A stretch of DNA of 64,000 nt from Eublepharis macularius (GCF_028583425.1 NC_072790.1:13684552-13748551); one strand, 5' to 3'; counted from the first letter of the stretch, positions 11,744 through 22,825 are shown. Notes: a model not told the origin generated them from the letters alone. A program made the numbers and translations.

Positions 11744-11976
11744 TAGGGCTTTTTTCTGGGAAAAGAGGTGGTAGAACTCAGTGGGTTGCCCTCAGATAAA
11801 ATGGTCACATGGCTGGTGGCCCCGCCCCCTGATCTCCAGACAGAGGGGAGCGGTGCGGAGGGCAATCTAACCCCCCCTCTGTCTGGAGATCAGGGGGCGG
11901 GGCCACCAGCCATGTGACCATTTTCAAGAGGTGCCGGAACTCTGTTCCACCACGTTCCTGCTGAAAAAAAGCCCTG
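11744..11976. mobile_element. GC-rich palindromic hAT MITE, copy b
   Basis: The ends are TAGGGCTTTTTTC / GAAAAAAAGCCCTG, with flanks GCAATAAC (11736-11743) and GCAATAGC (11977-11984), 7 of 8 identical. It has a shortened centre compared with copy a. Confidence 0.85.
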
Positions 11977-11984
11977 GCAATAGC

Positions 11985-13050
11985 CGTTTGTCTGTCATAC
12001 AGATAAGATGACTGAAGAAGGAGAAAAAGCTAGCATTGGTGACTGCAGCAGAGACAACACAGTGGAAAGCCAACTTAGTGATACTCCACACAAGACTCAC
12101 TCCATAAAAACCAAGCCAGGAGCATTGCTGCCTTCAGAGGACAGCTCTTGGAAGCATATTTAAACATCCCCATTTTGTTTTCTTAATCCAGGCTCAAGGT
12201 CAGGGGGTCTGATTTCTTCCCCTCAGACCAGATTCTTCCCCCTCCCCCAGCAGCCAGAAATCTCTCCAACACCTGTTTGCGGAGGTGGGGTGTGTGTGTG
12301 TAGGATTTCAGGCTGCCAGCACAGGGGGAGGGGATTTCATTCCAGGAGCGGAATGAAATCCGTCTCCTTGCATCTGTGGAGATGACTGTAGGCAGTCGGC
12401 CTGGCCTCTGCCATCTTTAATAGCTATTTAATAACGCTACCTGTGATATAAAATCACAAGACCCCTGGATTAAAATGCAGCTTGGCTTGCAAACAGGGGA
12501 ATTCCAGCTAGCAGTTGCTGAGCTCTGCCGGGGAGACCCGGGCATGAATGGAATGCTGGATGTGAATGCAGAGTGACCAGTGGTGATTAGTTTTACAGTC
12601 TCTCCAGCTCCAAAAGGAATCCAGAGCAACAAAAGTCTCGCAAAGTCACCCCACTTAACACATTCCTCACCTTCCGTGATGAGATCTCCTGCCCATGATT
12701 GAGTAGTGGTCATAAACTGGGAAGCCTTGAGCCAACTTTGTTAATTCTGGCTTCTTATAACATACACAACACTTTAACTTGTCAGGCCTCAGGCTATTAA
12801 TTATATTGTCCAAATGAAAGGGCAACAGTGGAGACTGCCACAGAATTGCCTGATGAAAGATGGAGCTAGCAGTACAAAAGCAATTTCATGCTAGAAGAAT
12901 GAAAATGCAGACCCATAGACTTAATTGGGGGGATCAGTTGCTGGCTGTGTGGGAGGAGGGCAGGATGCGGGGTGGCCACCACATTATAGGGAGGCACGGG
13001 CTTCCAGAGGCCCTGGTGGAGGCGGAGCCTGTGCAGCCCAGATTCAAGTT
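11985..13050. other. No assignable feature
   Basis: Unique-looking sequence. The minus-strand open frame 12417-12713 has no recognisable domain. Confidence 0.4.
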
Positions 13051-13099
13051 GCCCTCGGTAAGAGTTCCCTCACCTCTTTCCCCAGAAAATAAGCCCTGG
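13051..13099. mobile_element. Fragment of the GC-rich hAT MITE
   Basis: Only one end survives: TTGCCCTCGG, then CACCTCTTTCCCCAGAAAAT, then AAGCCCTG. This matches the right arm of copies a, e and g. Confidence 0.6.
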
Positions 13100-13180
13100 C
13101 AGTGACCGTGTAATTTTGGAATTTACAATCCTGGTGAAGGTAAAAGCAGTATGTAGTCAGACATACACGCTGGACTTCAG

Positions 13181-16100
13181 TTTTTTTTTTGAAAATCAAT
13201 TTGTATTGGATGAGATAACATACATTCCACACATTCCATAATACATAGTATAATTTCATTTACCCCCTATACTGGTATATATGGCCCCACCCCTTCTCCC
13301 TCCCCCCTTTTCCTTTTTGACTCCCAACAGCACTATAACCCATTACTTATCATTATCCCTATTCTATTATTTGTTTCTATTTTTAAAGGTAAAGTTCATA
13401 CTTATTCTCTGTACATCTTAATAGTTATCCAGAGACCACAGCTGTCCTTTCACAACCCACTTATTTTCAAGGTAGTCCCTAAATTTTCCCCAGTCATTCA
13501 AAAATTCACTTGAATTTTTATCTTTCAATTTTCTTGTCATTTTATCCATCTCTGCCATGTACAACAGCTTCTGAATCCAATCTTCAACTTCTGGTATTTC
13601 TTCTTGTTTCCAATACTGTGCATATAATAATCTTGCTGCTACCGTCATATAATATACTAGCATCCTATCCTTGATACTAACTTTTTCCATATTTAAACCT
13701 AACAACAGCAGTTCTGGGCTCTTCAACAAGTTACTTTTCACAATTAACAACATTTCTGCATAAATCTTAGTCCAAAAAAGCTTGGCCTTTTCACACATCC
13801 ACCACATATGGTAAAAGGAACCTTCATGTTTTTTACATTTCCAGCATTTGTTTGACATCGCATTATTTACATTTGCTCATTTTTTCGGTGTTAAATACCA
13901 CCTATACATCATCTTATATCCATTCTCTTTCAGATTAGTACATGCAGAAATCTTCAATGTAATTTTCCATAAATATTCCCAAGCCTCCATTGTAATTTCT
14001 TTGTTGAAATTCACTGCCCATTTTACCATTTGAACTTTAACCATCTCATCTTCCGTGAACAATTTCAGTAAAAGCTTATACATCTTAGAAATCAATTTTA
14101 TTCCCCCTCCCAATAGAAGCTCTTCTCATTCTGAATTTTTACTTCTAAAACCCACTTTTCTTTTGTCAGATTCAAATAAGTCTTTAATTTGCCGATATTG
14201 CAATCAACCATATTTAAATAACTCCTCATTGTCTTTTATTTTAAAAGTGTCTCTGTCCATCCATAATAGTTCTTTATAAGTTAGCCAGTCTTCTCCCTTG
14301 TGCTCCGCACTTGGATTTACAACTTCTGCTGGAACAATCCACATAGGTCTTTTCTCCCTAATAAACTTCTTATACTTTTGCCAAACCATAAAAACATTCC
14401 TTTTTACAAAATGATGTTGAAACACACCGTCCATTTTATGTTTGTCATACCATAGATATGCATGCCACCCAAACAAGTTATTATGACCCTCCAGAGCTAA
14501 CATTTTAAGATTAGAAAGTCTTACCCAATCTCTCAACCATGTCAGACATATCGCCTCATGATACAATCGCAAATTTGGTAATTGTAGACCACCCCTCTCT
14601 TTTGCATCACACAACACCTTCATCTTAACTCTTGGCTCTTTCCCTGCCCATACAAATTCTGATATTCTCCTTTGCCATTTTATGAAATGTTTCTTGTCTT
14701 TTACAATTGGGATCGTTTGTAACAAAAACATCACTCTGGGTAACACATTCATTTTAACAACTGAAATATGCCCCAACAGTGACAAATTCAATTTATTCCA
14801 TTTCAGCATATCTCTTTCCACCTGTGCCCACAGCTTTTCATAGTTATTTTTAAATAAATCTATATCTTGAATTGTTAGCTCTGTTCCCAGGTATTTTGTT
14901 TTTTGGACCACTTCACACTTTGTAACATTCATTAATTCCTCTTGTTTCTTTTTTGTCATGTTTTTACAGAGCAATTTCAATTTTGATTTGTTAATAAGCC
15001 CTGCCAGATCTCCAAATTCTTTAATTTTATCTAAGAGTAACGGTAATGTCTGGACTGGTTCTTCCACTATAAACATCACATCATCTGCAAATGCTCTGAA
15101 CTTGTACGAAAAACCTTTAAGTCTTATACCTTTTACGCTGTCATCTTCTCTTATCCGCCTCAATAGTATTTCCAACACCATAACTAACAGCAAAGGTGAA
15201 AGTGGACATCCTTGTCTTGTACCTTTTCTTACCTCGAATTTTTCTGTCAAATAGCTATTTATACATAATGACTCTGTTTGATCTTTGTAAATAGCTTTCA
15301 CAGCCTCTATAAATTCTTGCCCCAGTTCCATCTTTTCCATTGTTAAAAACATAAAATCCCAATTCAAATTGTCAAAGGCCTTCTCCGTGTCTGCAAAGAA
15401 AAAACCTACCTCCTTATCAGGGTGTTTGTCATAATATTCAATAGCATCCATCACAACTCTCAAATTGTCTCTAATTTGCCTATTCAGTAAAAATCTGGCT
15501 TGTTCTTCACCCACAAAGTCTATTAAAAACCTCATAAGCCTTTCCGCTAAAATTCTTGCAAAAATTTTATAATCATTGTTCAACAGAGATATTGGCCTAT
15601 AATTCTTAACATCTGTTAGATCTTGTTGCTCTTTTGGGATCAGTGAAATATTGGCTTCATTCCATGTGTTTGGTAATCCTCTTTTCTTCATAATCTCGTT
15701 CATCAACTTTTGTAGGGTCTGCACCAGTTCTTTTTTCATTACTTTATAAAATTTAACTGAAATTCCATCTGGACCTGGTGCTTTCCCTACCTTGTTTGAC
15801 TCTATGGCTTCTAAAATTTCTTCTTCTGTGATTGGAACATTTAATGTTTCTTTGTATTTGAGATCTTAGGTAGTTTTGCATTTTCTAGATACCTATCCGC
15901 TTTCTCTAGATCTGTCACCTTTTTCTGAAATAATTTGGCATAGTACTTGTAGAATGCTCTTTTTATACCTTGATGCTCCATTAGTTCTTTCCCTTCCTCC
16001 ACTATCTTCCCAATTAATTTTTTCTCTCTTTTCCTTTTCAGTTGCCAAGCTAGATATTTTCCTGGCTTATTTGCCCCTTCAAAAGATTTTTGCTGTAAAG

Positions 16101-16538
16101 TCTTTAAATTCCATTCCAACTCTTTATTGGCAAAGGCCCTCAGCTGCTCTTGCAATATCTTAATTTCTTGCATTATTGTTTTCTTCCCCGGTCTTTTCTG
16201 TAACTCTTGCTCCTTCTTGGAAATTTTTTCCTGTATCTCTTGGAATCCCCCCCCTTTTCCTTTCCCTACTGTTCAAATTAATCAAAATTCCTCTCATCAC
16301 TGTTTTATAGGCATCCCAAACCATATGTGTTGGCACTTCCTGACCGATATTATATTGAAAAAAATATTTCGTCTCCCTTTGAATAATTTCCATATTCTCT
16401 TGGCTTTGAAAAAGGTCTTCATTTAATCTCCACCTAAATTTTCTGCTTTCCACATCATTGGACTATGATCTGAGCTCACCCGAGGCATTATCTCTATTTT
16501 CTTAGTCAACAGATTTAACTCCGTTGTTGCCCAGATCA
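13181..16538 (-). mobile_element. L1 LINE, 5'-truncated, 3.36 kb
   Basis: The element reads right to left. It has an A tail at 13181-13191 (T run on plus) and ORF2 remnants from about 13418 to 16490. Flanks GACTTCAG (13173-13180) and GACTTCGG (16539-16546) look like a 7-of-8 target duplication. The 5' break falls inside the endonuclease region, so ORF1, the 5' UTR and most of the endonuclease are missing. Truncation of this kind is usual for target-primed reverse transcription. Confidence 0.85.
13418..16490 (-). pseudogene. L1 ORF2 (endonuclease end, reverse transcriptase, C-terminal Cys motif), broken
   Basis: ORF2 protein nicks DNA and copies L1 RNA. Reading leftward, the frames show an endonuclease end with SDHSP (about 16460-16480), then the linker with WRLNED. 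RT motifs follow: APGPDG (about 15770), KNYRPISLLN, EKAFD, GTRQGCPLSPL, and the catalytic FADD box (about 15080-15091). The C-terminus has CWKCKKHEG...H...C (13800-13850) and ends LENKWVVKGQLW. The longest intact piece, 14204-15739, is 511 codons and holds most of the RT. Frameshifts near 15841, 16165-16260 (at a C run) and about 13860-14210 break it into at least four frames, so it is dead. A frame antisense to it at 14958-15254 is a shadow. Confidence 0.88.
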
Positions 16539-16546
16539 GACTTCGG

Positions 16547-17150
16547 GATGGTAAGGGATTTGGAGACCAAGTCCTATGAGGAAAGGTTGAAGGAGCTCAG
16601 AATGTTTATCCTGGAGAGGAAATGACAGAGGTGATACAATAACCATCTTCAAGTACTTGAAGGGCTGTCATATAGAAGATAGTGTGGAGTTGTTTTCCAC
16701 TGCCCCAGAAGGTCGGACCAGAACCAAAGGCTTGAAATTAGGAAGACTATGGGACAGTTAGAGCGGTCCCTCAGTGGAACAGGCTTCCTTGGGAGGTGGT
16801 GGGTTCTCCTTCTTTGGAGGTTTTTAAGCAGAGGTTAGATGGCCATCTGACAGCAATGCTGATTCTGTGAACCTGGACAGATCGTAACGGGGAGGACAGA
16901 ATGGGTTATATCAGTGCTTAGTTCTCGTGGCCCTTCTTACATGTCCAGGGTAATGCTGGTTGCCACGTTGGGGTCAGGCAGCAATTTTTCATATGCCAGT
17001 TTGGCTAGGGATCCTGGAGGTATTTTGCCATCTTCTGTAGCAGGAGTCACTGGGGCAGTCAGGGCGGGGGTGTAGTGGTGAATTTCCTGCATTGTGCAGG
17101 GGGTGAACTAGATAACCCTAGAGGTCCCTTGCAACCCTCTGATTCTATCT
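16547..17150 (+). mobile_element. CR1 LINE, 3' end
   Basis: The left part translates as the CR1 ORF2 C-terminus (EERLKELRMFILE, then KYLKGCHIED.VELFS) with frameshifts. The CR1 3' UTR follows and ends near GCAACCCTCTGATTCTAT, the usual CR1 terminal motif. It belongs to the same subfamily as the minus-strand fragment at 62558-63312 and differs from the copies at 33 and 39 kb. Confidence 0.8.
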
Positions 17151-17519
17151 CTCTTAACTGCCAATGTCATCCTTCATTCCACAACTGTCTGCAATCTTTC
17201 TCACAAAAAAAACTTCTAGGATGGTAGTATGGAAAAAAGTTGCCACTGAAATTTTGTCTCAAGCAAAAATTTCAAGCTAATTTGGAGATGCCTCCTCAGG
17301 TAAATTTAAAAGGAAGCTAAAAAAGTTTTAATGGGGTGGCAACATTTCTCAGTGAAGTTTGCTCATCCTTAATTGTACTTGTCTCACCTCATCACCCGAG
17401 TCAGTCTTTTGGGGCAGAAACGGGCTTAAGCTGACTGATCACATCTCTGTGGATTCAAACTTTCTACTTTCAGGCAACCTTTTGCACTTTGGCCTTTAAA
17501 CTGAGGAACTCTTGCATCT

Positions 17520-17835
17520 GTGAGTCTCTCTACAAAAGAGTAGGATCAAGCAAAAGATCTTACACAGGGGCCGATTCCGCACAGCTTACCTGAAGCCAGA
17601 ACGTTGCGGGACATTGCAGAACATGCCGGCAAAAATGCGAAAGATAGCGTTTTTGCTGGCATGTTCCTCAACATCCCGCAACGTCCCGGCTTCAGGTAAG
17701 CTGTGCGGAATCAGCCTTGTTCTCCCATTGTGGATACTGCTAGGGAGACAGTATACTTGAATATAAGAACACAGAGAAAGTAAGTCACTTGAGCATCCCT
17801 GTGTAAGATGTCTTGTGTAGAGAGACTCTAAGTCC
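17520..17835. repeat. Outer inverted repeat surrounding a MITE
   Basis: GAGTCTCTCTACA...GATCTTACACAGGG at about 17522-17570 is complementary to 17797-17835 (CCCTGTGTAAGATG...TGTAGAGAGACTC). The outer arms are separated by the MITE at 17569-17716 plus some 80 bp. This looks like one palindromic element carrying or composed of another. Confidence 0.6.
17569..17716. mobile_element. Palindromic MITE, GGCCGATTCCGCACAG type
   Basis: The arms GGCCGATTCCGCACAGCTTA and its complement TAAGCTGTGCGGAATCAGCC enclose a long inverted repeat around GCGAAAGATAGCGT. It is probably Harbinger-like, by analogy with the GGCC-ended copies that have 3-bp duplications; no duplication is clear here. Confidence 0.7.
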
Positions 17836-18043
17836 GAAAAGTTTCTGGAACACTTTCTAGGGTGTGCTGTCATTTTATAGAAAACACTCTGGCCAATCAC
17901 GTTGTGTTGTATCTGCCCCCATTGTGAACAGACTGTGGAACACACCAAGCATTTTGCAATGGCTGTGAACTGCAAGGATAGACATCCAAAAATGCTTGTA
18001 AGTTAATCAATTATAAGACAAAATACAGATCATGTTAAGAAAT

Positions 18044-18049
18044 TTTATT
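18044..18049 (-). promoter_or_regulatory. Distal polyadenylation signal AATAAA
   Basis: AATAAA on the minus strand at the far end of the repeat-poor block below the PLCB1 stop. It is the best candidate for the distal mRNA end. Confidence 0.45.
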
Positions 18050-18683
18050 TGGATCTGTGATTAAAGCACATAATTACAAGTGGAAGAAACATCATGCCAC
18101 AAAATTGCATAGGATCTTTACAAAAACGTGAATTATGCATCTAAAAGGTTGAGAAACCATATTATATACATGTTCAATGAGAGTTTTCCCTAACTGAAAG
18201 CAAATTACTGTTTTCCTATCCGCCAGTCATAATACAGTATTCATACCAATGTACAGGAGCCATGTTAATTTCACAGGAAAGCAAAGCCTTCTTTGTCCCT
18301 TTAAAATTAAACTTCTTAATTACAAACATGTTCAATGCAAAAATGTCTGGCATTTTATGAGCTAAAGTTCCACATGCATTGTTAAAAACAAAAGGATTCT
18401 CAGTAGAGTGAAGAGATGTGAAATGTGTGATAGAATTCAACACAGTTGGTCGCAGCTCTATCCTCTAAAGCAGAAATGTCCACAAGTATATTTCCACAGG
18501 TTCAACACGCCACAAGGCAAATACGTAAAAGGCACAGGACTCTCACATCATAGACTCCCTTTTCATCATCTTACTTTATTTCAAGTAATATTAATGGTAA
18601 ATGATATATCACTGTAAGTTTGAGCAAGGCAAAATATACAACCTTACACATTAGACTACGACTGCAAAAAAGGGCACTGTACA

Positions 18684-18703
18684 GGTGTGTGTGTGTGTGT
18701 GTG
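18684..18703. repeat. (GT)n microsatellite
   Basis: Ten GT units inside the probable PLCB1 3' UTR (CA repeat in the transcript). Confidence 0.9.
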
Positions 18704-20503
18704 CAGTCAATGGTAAAATACAAATATACTAAAAACTCAACTATAGGTGATAATATACTCTTGTTGAACCATTAACTTAAAAAAAACCCATAAATTAAAA
18801 AGCTCACTGGAATTTCTCCTAGACTATTTTGAAGCTGCACTGTACACACGCATGTCAAAGGAAATAGTCGTATAATTCTTGTGAATACTGCTATTATATT
18901 ATATCCTGCCTAACTGAAAACAATTTATTTTACCTTTATCTTATAAAATGCAGCATTAAACTTTTGACCTTTAAAGGTTGTTTTTTTCTCTCTCAGTGAT
19001 TAATATTGATCTTCAAAGTGCAAAAAGTTGAATAAAATGGCAGGAGTCATATTCTTACAATCAAAAGGAAGTCTGTTTAGAGTCACACCCTCTAAATTAC
19101 TCCAGGCATTGTAAGCAGAGGACACTGTATTGTGTATTTACTCTTCAAACAGTGTACAACATTTCTTCATGCGTGTTGTAAATTAAGCTAAAAAAATACT
19201 GTTCAGCCAAAGTTTTAATTTCCCTATGTACACTTAGCATTTAACTCAAAACTCGTTTGATCTCTATTTATTGCTTACATTTAAATAAAGTAAGTTATTT
19301 CTACTGAGCTCCCGAAGGAAAACAAACTACACAAATGCTGTCACGTACGACTAAAAATTTAGTGTTTCAATATTACCCCGAAAGAAGTTTCTATTGAGTT
19401 TAGCGGGATCATAACCTTTTTGAAGATTAGCCGTATAAATAAACTTCAGGATCAGAACTCCAGAGCTCTCTTTCCACATCCCTCTACCTTCCGTCTGAAT
19501 AATTTTGACCCCTCCCCTCACAGATCTGTTTCGTATACGCATTCTGGAAATGGCATTTCCCACATGCAAACTGTACAGTTTTTAAAACTACGGAAGTGTC
19601 TGTATGTTAGATAAGATACAAAACATTTTCAGAATTCAAACATATGATTGCAATGATAAAATAACTGAAAACGATCCGCAAAATTTATATTTTAAAACCA
19701 ATGTACGACACAAAGATTCTTGTGATCTCCAAACGACTTGGCAGTGACAACAGTTATCACTGAGGCAGAAATGTTAAGTCTCTTTATTCCTGATGCTTTT
19801 TCAGTTCATCATGAGAAGAGACTCCTGGCAAGAATATTGTGTGTTCTGTGCATACAATGGCGTGTATGCATGTGTGTGTCTATGCCCATCTCTATGTGAA
19901 TTCACATCAGTACGAAGCATATACAAACACATGTATACTCCTAGGGAACAAATATAGATCTTTTTTAGAAACATATGCACATTATCAAAGTTTCAGGGAG
20001 ACAACTTAGGAACAGGTAATTCTGATATACGGTCAACACAGCAAGCAGCTGGTGGTGTTTGCCAAGGAAAATAAAACTAAGTAAGATGGTACAAGCTTCA
20101 GGACGCATTTACAGAGGACGAATCAAAGGGCTGAAGGGTGACAGTTTGAGTGAAACGTTTTGCATTGTTGATTCACACAGGGGAGGATCACGCACAAAAC
20201 CCCCACACTGGTCTTCATAGAAAGCTCCAGTGGACTGCACATGGCTTGCAAAATGCCAGTGCACAACGGGCTTAGGAAAGCGTCGTGCCGGTCAACTAAT
20301 GTGTGCTGCTACGACAAAGGTCTACAAACAACGTTATGACATATCCACTCAACTCGCTGCTCTTATGAACACACCCTTGTCCCTATGGATGTCTTCTATA
20401 CCAGGGGTTGCCTGGTGGCCACTCACAAAAGGACAGTCTCTGAGGAACAATGTGGTGATGTGCAACGCCACGTTAATTTTGGCACATGGCCTGGCAGGAG
20501 TTG

Positions 20504-20725
20504 TTAGAGAGGGGTATCAAATTCTTTCCCTGGATTATCTTCCGGCTCTTCGTTTTGCAATGGTTTATGGTTCTGCTTCCCACCATCAGATGCCAAAGAA
20601 GGGGTAGAGCTGTGGTCTCCATCTTCGCTAATTTTGCCTTTCATTGCTTCCTGTACAAATTCCAGAATTTCCAGCGGGAGTCTTTTGAATTTGTCTTGGT
20701 ATTCTTGCTCAAGTTCAGCCTGTAA
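20504..20725 (-). CDS. PLCB1: PLCB1 terminal coding exon, isoform a C-terminus
   Basis: The minus strand reads 73 codons and a TAA (20504-20506). The peptide starts [13 protein letters not shown], continues [20 protein letters not shown], and ends GKEFDTPL. I recognise this as the end of phospholipase C beta-1, the Gq-activated enzyme that cleaves PIP2 to IP3 and diacylglycerol. In mammals the alternative last exon supplies 75 residues unique to the long isoform 1a, so 73 here fits with small indels. The first half is the last part of the basic coiled-coil C-terminal domain that binds Gq and membrane. The middle is an acidic/Ser-rich linker, and DTPL is a PDZ-binding end. The upstream boundary is a splice acceptor after TTTCCAG at 20726, phase 0. 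No other PLCB1 exon was seen to the right. Identification is from memory of the family and was not searched. Confidence 0.92.
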   Translation of the reverse strand, partial: LQAELEQEYQDKFKRLPLEILEFVQEAMKGKISEDGDHSSTPSLASDGGKQNHKPLQNEEPEDNPGKEFDTPL

Positions 20726-20740
20726 CTGGAAATAATATCA
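20720..20740 (-). promoter_or_regulatory. Splice acceptor of the last PLCB1 exon, possible tandem site
   Basis: On the minus strand TATTATTTCCAG precedes the exon (AG ends at 20726). A second AG, six bases on (TTACAG, ending 20720), could also serve, removing Leu-Gln without shifting the frame. The first is favoured because human isoform 1a diverges at Leu-Gln-Ala-Glu. Confidence 0.7.
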
Positions 20741-20859
20741 ATAGTATAATAATTACACAATAGATTGTGTTCTTTCAACGAAGGGAAAACTGACAACTGG
20801 TTTTCATATTTACGGAATGTAACCAACAAGAATGCCATTGTGGAGACTGTGAACAGGTA

Positions 20860-21006
20860 GTGATTCTGCACACGTTGGATAACGCACTTCCAATCCTCTT
20901 TATAGATCATTTGGAATGGATTTTTTCGTGTGTGGAACAAAAAATCCACCTCAAACGATTGATAAAGTGAATTGAAAGTGCATTATACAATGTGTGCGGA
21001 ATCAGC
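20860..21006. mobile_element. Palindromic MITE in the last PLCB1 intron
   Basis: The ends GTGATTCTGCACACGTTGGA and its diverged complement ...TGTGTGCGGAATCAGC enclose an inverted repeat (CACTTCCAATCC / GAATTGAAAGTG, and GGATTTTTT.CGTG..GTGG / AAAAATCC). It lies only about 130 bp upstream of the last splice acceptor. It is related in ends to 17569-17716. Confidence 0.65.
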
Positions 21007-21785
21007 TATCATGTTATTGTTAAAACTAGGGATCATTTTTACCCATGGGTTAGTCCCATTAAACTGTCATAGGTTCAACATGCATACATTCTTCCGTACA
21101 CTCAACAATAAGGGACTGTTGGCATTAAGGTTTTCATTAAGAGAATATGTACCCTAAGGCTATCAACATAGCAAAGAAAAAACAGTTAGACAAGAGTCAA
21201 ATTATTCTGTCTCACAATAAGTCAGTTGGCTAAAAATGAAACAAATTTGCTCATTACATTCTCAGAAATTGCAAATTTTGATTTTAGTCTACTTTATATA
21301 GTTTCTTGCATAGGCTCTGAATTTTTGATATCTACATTTGGTACCTCAATGATGGTATTGGAATACTAGATATGACAGCTGATATTTGAGAATATTTGAT
21401 TTCAGACATCCATTTACCACATAGTATTTTATCCTTCTACCAAGCAGCTCAGTCTTTTTTTATCTGCACAGAAACTCTGAAGAAAAAGTAGGGTTGCGAG
21501 TGAATGGCCCAAGGCGAGCTTCATAGCAGAGTAGGAATTCAATTGACGTACAATGGTACTTAGTATATTACAGGATGAAGAGTTGCTGGGCAACCATACA
21601 TTTCACAATGGTTTTCAAGCTTTCTATTGTCAGGTCATAGAACAAGTTCTACATTGGCCTTTTTGCTCACAAGAGGATTTCTGAGGCACATCAGTGGGTA
21701 TGCATAGTTGGTTCACAAGGACTACGCTTGGTCCTCACTGCTGCTTGCTGGGAATTGGGAGTGGGGCTCCAGGAACACACCCAGC
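21007..21785. other. Intronic, no assignable feature
   Basis: AT-rich unique-looking sequence in the presumed last PLCB1 intron. Confidence 0.4.
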
Positions 21786-21945
21786 ATTCCAAGCTGACAC
21801 CTCTCCCCTTTATCCCCTCAAGAACCCTGTGAGGCAGGTTAGGTTGAGATTGTATGACCGGCTTCCATGGCCCAACGGGGACCTGAACCTGGGTAACCCG
21901 GATCCTAGTCTAACATTCGAACAACCACACCACATTGGTCCTCTG
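21786..21945 (-). mobile_element. tRNA-derived SINE
   Basis: The minus strand has a GTGTGGTTGTTCGAATGTTAG A-box region and a CCAGGTTCAGGTCCCC B-box-like segment. It then has CCTAACCTGCCTCACAGGGT, in the same order as the 735-908 family. It is diverged. Confidence 0.55.
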
Positions 21946-22204
21946 TGTGATCTGATCAGAAGTCTGATAAAGTCAAAACAATCAAGACATGCAAGCAAAC
22001 AAACATAAAAGTAATAGAAATGTATATTTTGCAATAACAAATTCACATTCAAAGGGTACATTGGAAACAGGGAATTTCAACATATTGAAGGAGTCTTCTG
22101 TGTTGGATTATGAATAGTGACAGCACAGACTTTGTTTGAGGAAAAAGCAATGAAAACTTGCTTATCTTTCCATCAATGGCTAATAGCCAATATGATTAAA
22201 GGGT

Positions 22205-22585
22205 GGTAAGCCCCTACAATCCAGCGTCAAGCCGGAACGTCAGGGTTAACCTGTCTGGCATAGAAGGTAGGGAAGTCACATAGCTGCAGTTTAATGTTTG
22301 ACGGGGTTAACCCGTCAGTCATAGAAGGTAGGGAAGTTACATCGTTGCAGTTTAGTTTTCTAGCTTTGAAAGGCTGTCAAAGCCAAAAGGTTCCATTCCA
22401 TAGGAAAAGGGGAGGGGCAAGGAGTATATAGTCAGCCTTGCTACAGTTAAACGGTCATTCTCAGCAATTGTCTTACGTTAGTTGGTGGTACTGGAATTCC
22501 TGAATAAAACCGTTTACCGAATCTGTCTCTGCCTGGTCTGATCGGGGCGGATATTTAGAGAAGATCCATTGAACAGGAACTGACA
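22205..22585 (+). mobile_element. Probable solo LTR with duplicated U3 segment
   Basis: The stretch is organised like an LTR. A 61-bp U3 unit is present twice (22239-22293, 22300-22354), followed by GGAGTATATAGTC as a TATA box near 22423. GAATAAAACCG near 22502 could be a polyadenylation signal, and the end GGAACTGACA is at 22585. The left end and a target duplication could not be fixed, so the family is open. Confidence 0.5.
22239..22354 (+). repeat. Two direct repeats, period 61
   Basis: Both copies contain GGGTTAACC, CATAGAAGGTAGGGAAGT and GCAGTTTA and differ at several positions. Their position upstream of a TATA box suggests duplicated enhancer-like sequence in an LTR U3. Confidence 0.75.
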
Positions 22586-22724
22586 GCAGCCTTGTTCCTA
22601 GTGGAGTGCTGCTCATATGACTTTACTGGTTTACTCTCCCCCCGCCAAACCCCTGACATCTACGCTCTCACTGTGGTCATCAGTATCCTACTGTGTGAGC
22701 AGAGGTTCCTCAGGCCAGCGTCTT

Positions 22725-22825
22725 CTACCCGGGATCCTTTTCGAACTGGCAATGCAGGAGGACTGACCTTGGGGCTTTCTGCATGCAAATCTTGCAGCCT
22801 ACCAATTGAGTTATGGCCCTGATCA
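22725..22825 (-). mobile_element. tRNA-like SINE fragment, second family
   Basis: The minus strand reads GGCCATAACTCAATTGGTAG, then TTTGCATGCAGAAAG and a B-box-like GGTCAGTCCTCC. This is unlike the 2022/3600 family in its tRNA part, and no tail is clear. Confidence 0.4.

Larger units (their letters stand above)
18020..20503 (-). other. PLCB1: PLCB1 3' untranslated region (probable)
   Basis: Immediately downstream of the PLCB1 stop codon lie nearly 2.5 kb without any recognisable transposon. This contrasts with the dense repeats on both sides and suggests a constrained long 3' UTR. It is AT-rich and holds several AATAAA signals on the minus strand (18044-18049, 18924-18929, 19267-19272, 19783-19788), so alternative polyadenylation is possible. 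The distal end is placed about 20-25 bases beyond the last signal, by inference. Confidence 0.6.

Noticed and set aside
12417-12713. 98-codon minus-strand frame as a small gene
   Set aside because: No family pattern and no supporting start or polyadenylation context.
20230-20607. 125-codon plus-strand frame opposite PLCB1
   Set aside because: It is the antisense of the PLCB1 exon and 3' UTR.
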